DNA from: F1-60-MAGs149 sp037133215
GTDB taxonomy: Bacteria; Actinomycetota; Thermoleophilia; Gaiellales; F1-60-MAGs149
Direction of reading: 5' to 3'
Length of the DNA stretch: 17,464 bases
Assembly: GCA_037133215.1 (NCBI GenBank)
Contig: JBAXOM010000038.1
Span: 1-17,464 of the forward strand
Position 1 is the stretch's first letter, and each line of letters starts with the position of its first letter. Below the pieces are notes generated by a model. It searched no databases and was not told where the DNA came from. It saw only the letters and a program-made list of their open reading frames with translations. Shown here in pieces: positions 14,389-17,464 of the stretch. Both the position numbers and the translations under genes were made by a program.

Positions 14389-15588
14389 ATGGCAATACAG
14401 GCAGATCCAGTGGTCGACCCCGAGCGCCGTGAGCGGTTGCTTGCCATCGTCGACGAGCTCGGACCGGCCTTCCGGGAGCGAGCGCCCCGCTACGACCGCG
14501 AGGCGTCGTTTCCGTTCGAGAACTTCGCCGATCTCTACGCTGCCGGGTTCTATGGTCTCTGCATCCCCACGCGGTATGGCGGTCTAGGGGCGAGCTTCAA
14601 CGATTACATGCAGATCGGTGCGGCGATTGGTGCCTATTGCCCGATGACTGCGCTGACCTTCAACATGCACACGCAGACGGTGCTGTGGACGGGCTTCGCT
14701 GCTGACGATCTCGACATGAGTGACGAGCATCGTGCGACGCACGAGGCGACACGGGTCGAGCTGTACCGCCGCATCATCGAGGAGGGAGCGCTGCAGTCGC
14801 AGCCCCTCTCCGAAGGGATCGCGCAAGGCGCGACGCGCGGTTTTGCGACGACGGCCACGCGCGTAGAGGGCGGCTACCTGATCAACGGAAAGAAGATCTT
14901 CGCTTCGTTGTCCGGTGCGGCCACGGATTACAACATCACCTGCGTCGAGACAACCGAAGACGAGATTCTCTTCCTTGCCGTCTCTGCCGACGACCCCGGC
15001 GTCGAGATCGTCGGCGATTGGGATCCACTTGGTATGCGCGGCACCGTGTCTCGCACGCTCTTGTTCAAGGATGCGTTTGCGCCCGATAGCGCGGTCCTCC
15101 TGCCGCCGGGGGTCTACAACCAACTGGCCGAGCGCTGGTCGTACGTCTACATGACGCTGACGCCGGCCTATATGGGCTTGACGAAGGCCGTCATCGACTT
15201 CGTCCAGGAGTACATGTCGTCGCAGGCGCCACCTGGCATCACGTCGCGTCGCGAGGTCCCACAGAAGCAGCAGGGCTGGGCCGAGCTGCAGATCATGTAC
15301 GAGCGCAGTCGTGCGCTCTTCGACAAGGTCTGCGACGAGGCGCGCGTTGATCCCACGCCCGAGATGTTGCGTCGCGCTCTGGCTGCCTCGTACACCGTCA
15401 TGGAGACTGCTCCTGAGGTTGCCTCGCTGGCGATCCGAGTCTGTGGTGGACTGTCGCTCCTGAAGAGCTTTCGTCTCGAGCAGTACTACCGCGATGCGCG
15501 GTGCGGGTCGACGATGCTGCCGTGGAGTGCGGAGGTCTGCCTGCACCGACTCGGGCGGCACGCGATCTTTCCTGACGACGAGCAGTAG
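14389..15588 (+). CDS. Acyl-CoA-dehydrogenase-fold flavoprotein, catalytic Glu not conserved
   Basis: The 399-residue protein has the three-part acyl-CoA dehydrogenase fold: helical N-terminus (FADLYAAGFYGLCIPTRYGG, about 45-64), middle beta domain (GALQSQPLSEGIAQGA near 135-150, YLINGKKIFASLSGAA near 165-180, DWDPLGMRGTVSRTL near 212-226) and helical C-terminus (GGLSLLKSFRLEQYYRDARC near 350-370). Where dehydrogenases have YEGTxEI with the base Glu, this one reads MLPWSAEV, so the usual base is replaced by Pro or lies elsewhere. Fold relatives without this Glu include flavin-dependent monooxygenases (DszC, HsaA, 4-hydroxyphenylacetate hydroxylase oxygenase component), so hydroxylation is as plausible as dehydrogenation. 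No flavin reductase is nearby. ATG 14389 has GGAG at 14378-14381. First gene of the three-gene operon. Confidence 0.85.
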   Translation: MAIQADPVVDPERRERLLAIVDELGPAFRERAPRYDREASFPFENFADLYAAGFYGLCIPTRYGGLGASFNDYMQIGAAIGAYCPMTALTFNMHTQTVLWTGFAADDLDMSDEHRATHEATRVELYRRIIEEGALQSQPLSEGIAQGATRGFATTATRVEGGYLINGKKIFASLSGAATDYNITCVETTEDEILFLAVSADDPGVEIVGDWDPLGMRGTVSRTLLFKDAFAPDSAVLLPPGVYNQLAERWSYVYMTLTPAYMGLTKAVIDFVQEYMSSQAPPGITSRREVPQKQQGWAELQIMYERSRALFDKVCDEARVDPTPEMLRRALAASYTVMETAPEVASLAIRVCGGLSLLKSFRLEQYYRDARCGSTMLPWSAEVCLHRLGRHAIFPDDEQ

Positions 15589-15590
15589 GC

Positions 15591-16382
15591 GTGTCGTTGC
15601 GCGACGTCGACGCTGCGCCCGTCGCCTGGCGCGAGCTGGGGGAGGGCGAGACGGTGCTCTTTCTGCACGGTCTGGGAATGACGCGGACAGGGTGGGATGC
15701 GGTCATGCAGCCACTGGCCAAGGGATATCGCTGCGTCGCCTGGGACATGCCTGGCTACGGCGTCTCCGAGTCGTTGGAGCAGTTCAGCCTGGAGGCGGCA
15801 GCCGATGCAGCTGCTGGCCTGATCGCCGAGCTCGGTGGCGCCGCGCACGTCGTTGGAATGTCGATGGGCGGCATGGTCGCCTTGCAGCTCGCGCTGCGTC
15901 ACCCCGACGTGGTGCAGTCGCTGGTTCTCGTCGATACGAGCCCGGCTTTCGGGTTGGACGGCACCGATCCCGATGAGTGGCAGGCGGCGCGGTTGGCGCC
16001 TCTGCTCGCCGGTGCCCAGATCGAGGATTTCGCCGAGCCGGTTTTGCGTGGTGTGATGGCTCCTGATCCAGACCCGGCGGCTGTGTCGCTCGCCGTCCAA
16101 TCGATGCTGCGGGTCCCGATCGCAGGGCTGATGCAGACGATCGCGGCATTGCCTGCGCACGACGTGCGTGCTCGTCTCAAGGAGATTTCCATGCCCACGC
16201 TGGTGCTGGTCGGCGAGCTCGACGAAGAGACTCCGTTGGCCTATGCGCAGGCACTCGCCGAGGGCATCGCTGGTGCCGAACTCCACGTGATTCCGGCGGC
16301 AGGGCATCTGACGCCGTTCGAGGCACCGCTGGCATTGGCCTCTCGGATCGGCGACCATCTGCAGGCAATGGAGTCGAACTAA
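15591..16382 (+). CDS. Alpha/beta hydrolase, candidate NicD-like N-formylmaleamate deformylase
   Basis: The 263-residue alpha/beta hydrolase has the oxyanion motif FLHGLGMTRTGW (24-35), nucleophile Ser91 in GMSMGG, and His239 in AAGHLTPFEAP. The acid is Asp211 (GELDEETP) or Asp115 (LVLVDTSPAF). The fold serves many hydrolases, including meta-cleavage product hydrolases, enol-lactonases and esterases. What suggests NicD is the partner: the next gene, overlapping its stop as TAATG, is NicX-like, and in nicotinate degradation NicX makes N-formylmaleamate, which NicD hydrolyses to maleamate and formate. The GTG at 15591 follows the flavoprotein stop by two bases, with no strong ribosome-binding site, so translation is probably coupled. 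The family call is secure; the NicD role is inference from context. Confidence 0.8.
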   Translation: MSLRDVDAAPVAWRELGEGETVLFLHGLGMTRTGWDAVMQPLAKGYRCVAWDMPGYGVSESLEQFSLEAAADAAAGLIAELGGAAHVVGMSMGGMVALQLALRHPDVVQSLVLVDTSPAFGLDGTDPDEWQAARLAPLLAGAQIEDFAEPVLRGVMAPDPDPAAVSLAVQSMLRVPIAGLMQTIAALPAHDVRARLKEISMPTLVLVGELDEETPLAYAQALAEGIAGAELHVIPAAGHLTPFEAPLALASRIGDHLQAMESN

Positions 16383-17404
16383 TGGAGCACCGCACCTTCG
16401 ATGTCTTTCGTCAACAGCTGCGTGCCTGTGCGTTGACGGCCGGCGAGACTGTGGTTGTGTTGAGTGAGTCGACGAGTCGCAGCGCGCTGGTCGAGACTGC
16501 CCGATTAGCCGCGGAAGATCTTGGCGGGCACGTGCTCGACGTGGTTGTCCCAACACCAGCGAACCCCGGACCGGTGGCGATTCGCTCAACGGGTGCGTGT
16601 GTCGCGCTGCAGGGCAACCCCGCGACGGTCGCGGCCCTCTGTGCCGCCGACCTCGTAATCGACTGCACTGTGGAAGGGCTGTTGCACGCACCGGAACTCC
16701 CGGCAATCCTCGGTTCCGGATCCCGCGTCCTGATGATTGCGAACGAGTTGCCTGAGGCCTTCGAGCGCTACGCACCCGACGACGGGACCCTTAAAGCGCG
16801 TGTGCTCGCTGGGCTCACGACGATGCGCGCTGCCACAGAGATGCACGTCACCTCAGCGGCGGGGACCGATCTACGCATTCAACTGGAGGGCGCGTTCACC
16901 GCTGGCTCGTGGGGTTCCACGGACGGTCCGGGCACAATCGCACACTGGCCAGGTGGGCTCGTCGTCGCATTTCCGGCTGCGGGCTCCGTCGAGGGCAGGC
17001 TCGTGCTGGCTCCGGGCGATGCCAACCTGACCTTCAAGGAGTATCTCCGCGACGCCGTCACCTTGATTATCACCGGCGACCGCGTGACGGATATCGCGGG
17101 TGACAACCTCGATGCGGACTTGCTGCGGTCGTATCTTTCGGCGTTTGACGAAGCAGAGGCCTATGCCGTCAGTCACGTCGGCTGGGGGATGAACCCCGCC
17201 GCGCGTTGGGACTCGCTCGTGATGGTCGACAAGGCCGACACGAACGGCCTCGAGTTGCGTGCCTTCGAGGGCAACTTCCTTTTCTCGACTGGCGCCAACG
17301 AGAACGCCGGCCGCTTCACGCGCGGCCACTTCGACTTCCCGATGCGTCTTTGCACTGTCACGCTCGACGGCACCGTCGTCGTCGACGCCGGCCGCCTGCT
17401 CTAG
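16382..17404 (+). CDS. NicX-like ring-cleaving dioxygenase (2,5-dihydroxypyridine 5,6-dioxygenase family)
   Basis: The 340-residue protein matches NicX of Pseudomonas putida, as I remember it, most clearly in the C-terminal third: AYAVSHVGWGMNPAARWDSL (260-279), ELRAFEGNFLFSTGANENAG (291-310) and GHFDFPMRLC (315-324). NicX holds Fe(II) with two His and an Asp, in SHIGWG and CHLDIP; the equivalents here are His265, His316 and Asp318, all present. The N-terminal domain (TVVVLSESTSRSALVETARL and AADLVIDCTVEGLLHAPEL) is also alignable. NicX opens 2,5-dihydroxypyridine to N-formylmaleamate with O2. The fold is related to M29 aminopeptidases, which is the main alternative label. ATG 16382 overlaps the upstream stop (TAATG). 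The natural substrate could be another hydroxylated N-heterocycle. Confidence 0.85.
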   Translation: MEHRTFDVFRQQLRACALTAGETVVVLSESTSRSALVETARLAAEDLGGHVLDVVVPTPANPGPVAIRSTGACVALQGNPATVAALCAADLVIDCTVEGLLHAPELPAILGSGSRVLMIANELPEAFERYAPDDGTLKARVLAGLTTMRAATEMHVTSAAGTDLRIQLEGAFTAGSWGSTDGPGTIAHWPGGLVVAFPAAGSVEGRLVLAPGDANLTFKEYLRDAVTLIITGDRVTDIAGDNLDADLLRSYLSAFDEAEAYAVSHVGWGMNPAARWDSLVMVDKADTNGLELRAFEGNFLFSTGANENAGRFTRGHFDFPMRLCTVTLDGTVVVDAGRLL

Positions 17405-17408
17405 TCCC

Positions 17409-17447
17409 CCAATGTCCAGAAGGGGTCAGACCCTATCTGGACATTGG
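17409..17447. repeat. Long inverted repeat after the NicX-like gene (REP/MITE-like or terminator stem)
   Basis: CCAATGTCCAGA (17409-17420) and TCTGGACATTGG (17436-17447) are perfect 12-base reverse complements. The 15 bases between them contain a second near-perfect stem, AGGGGTC-A-GACCCT, with one extra G. Together they form a long hairpin. No T tract follows, so it is not a typical terminator. Similar GGGTCAGACCC-cored palindromes are, to my recollection, scattered in many environmental bacterial genomes as REP-like elements; that needs a genome-wide search. Confidence 0.7.
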
Positions 17448-17450
17448 CTG

Positions 17451-17464
17451 ACGAGCGAGCTCGT
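17451..17464. repeat. Short inverted repeat at the window edge
   Basis: ACGAGC-GA-GCTCGT is a perfect 6+2+6 inverted repeat three bases after the larger hairpin. It runs to the last base of the window, so it may be part of a longer structure. It could belong to the same repeat element or to the next gene's control region. Confidence 0.45.

Noticed and set aside
15486..16775. A 429-codon open frame on the minus strand across the hydrolase and its neighbours
   Set aside because: It is antisense to three clear genes, very rich in Arg, His and Gln, and matches no family I know.

Overview
The window looks like a piece of a high-GC actinobacterial chromosome, with GTG as well as ATG starts, tight RTGA-type gene overlaps and TAnnCT -10 boxes without clear -35 boxes. 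A lineage outside the classical orders, such as Thermoleophilia, is my best guess, because glycyl-tRNA synthetase is the two-subunit alpha/beta type and lies with recO and a pyruvate,phosphate dikinase regulator. That placement is inference from gene content and order, not from any search.

Positions 1-7854 are mostly housekeeping. They hold the 3' end of a Xer-type tyrosine recombinase, a small DUF2283-like protein, mutM (formamidopyrimidine-DNA glycosylase), a glutaredoxin, recO, a secreted PQQ-type sugar dehydrogenase on the minus strand, and then glyQ-glyS-ppdK regulator-pdxH as an overlapping operon.

Positions 7860-17404 form an aromatic catabolism region. A GntR/FCD regulator (plus) meets, stop against stop, a minus-strand operon. 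In transcription order this operon holds an HpaG-like fumarylacetoacetase-fold enzyme, a type I extradiol dioxygenase, an acetoacetate-decarboxylase-fold protein and an HpaE-like aldehyde dehydrogenase, which together look like most of a homoprotocatechuate-type meta-cleavage route. Divergent from it run an APC permease closed by a strong terminator, then a second operon of an acyl-CoA-dehydrogenase-fold flavoprotein lacking the usual catalytic Glu, an alpha/beta hydrolase and a NicX-like (2,5-dihydroxypyridine 5,6-dioxygenase family) ring-cleaving enzyme. A perfect 15-base palindrome between the divergent units is a good candidate operator for the GntR regulator.

The most interesting points are: (1) two unrelated ring-cleavage modules side by side, one meta-cleavage and one NicX/NicD-like, with one regulator and one permease; (2) four genes preceded by TA[G/C][G/C]CT exactly six bases before the start codon, the geometry of leaderless transcription; and (3) a long, nearly perfect inverted repeat closing the window. 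No tRNA, rRNA, CRISPR array or transposase was seen. No stretch over 300 bases lacks a gene; the longest gap is the 258-base divergent region 12590-12847.
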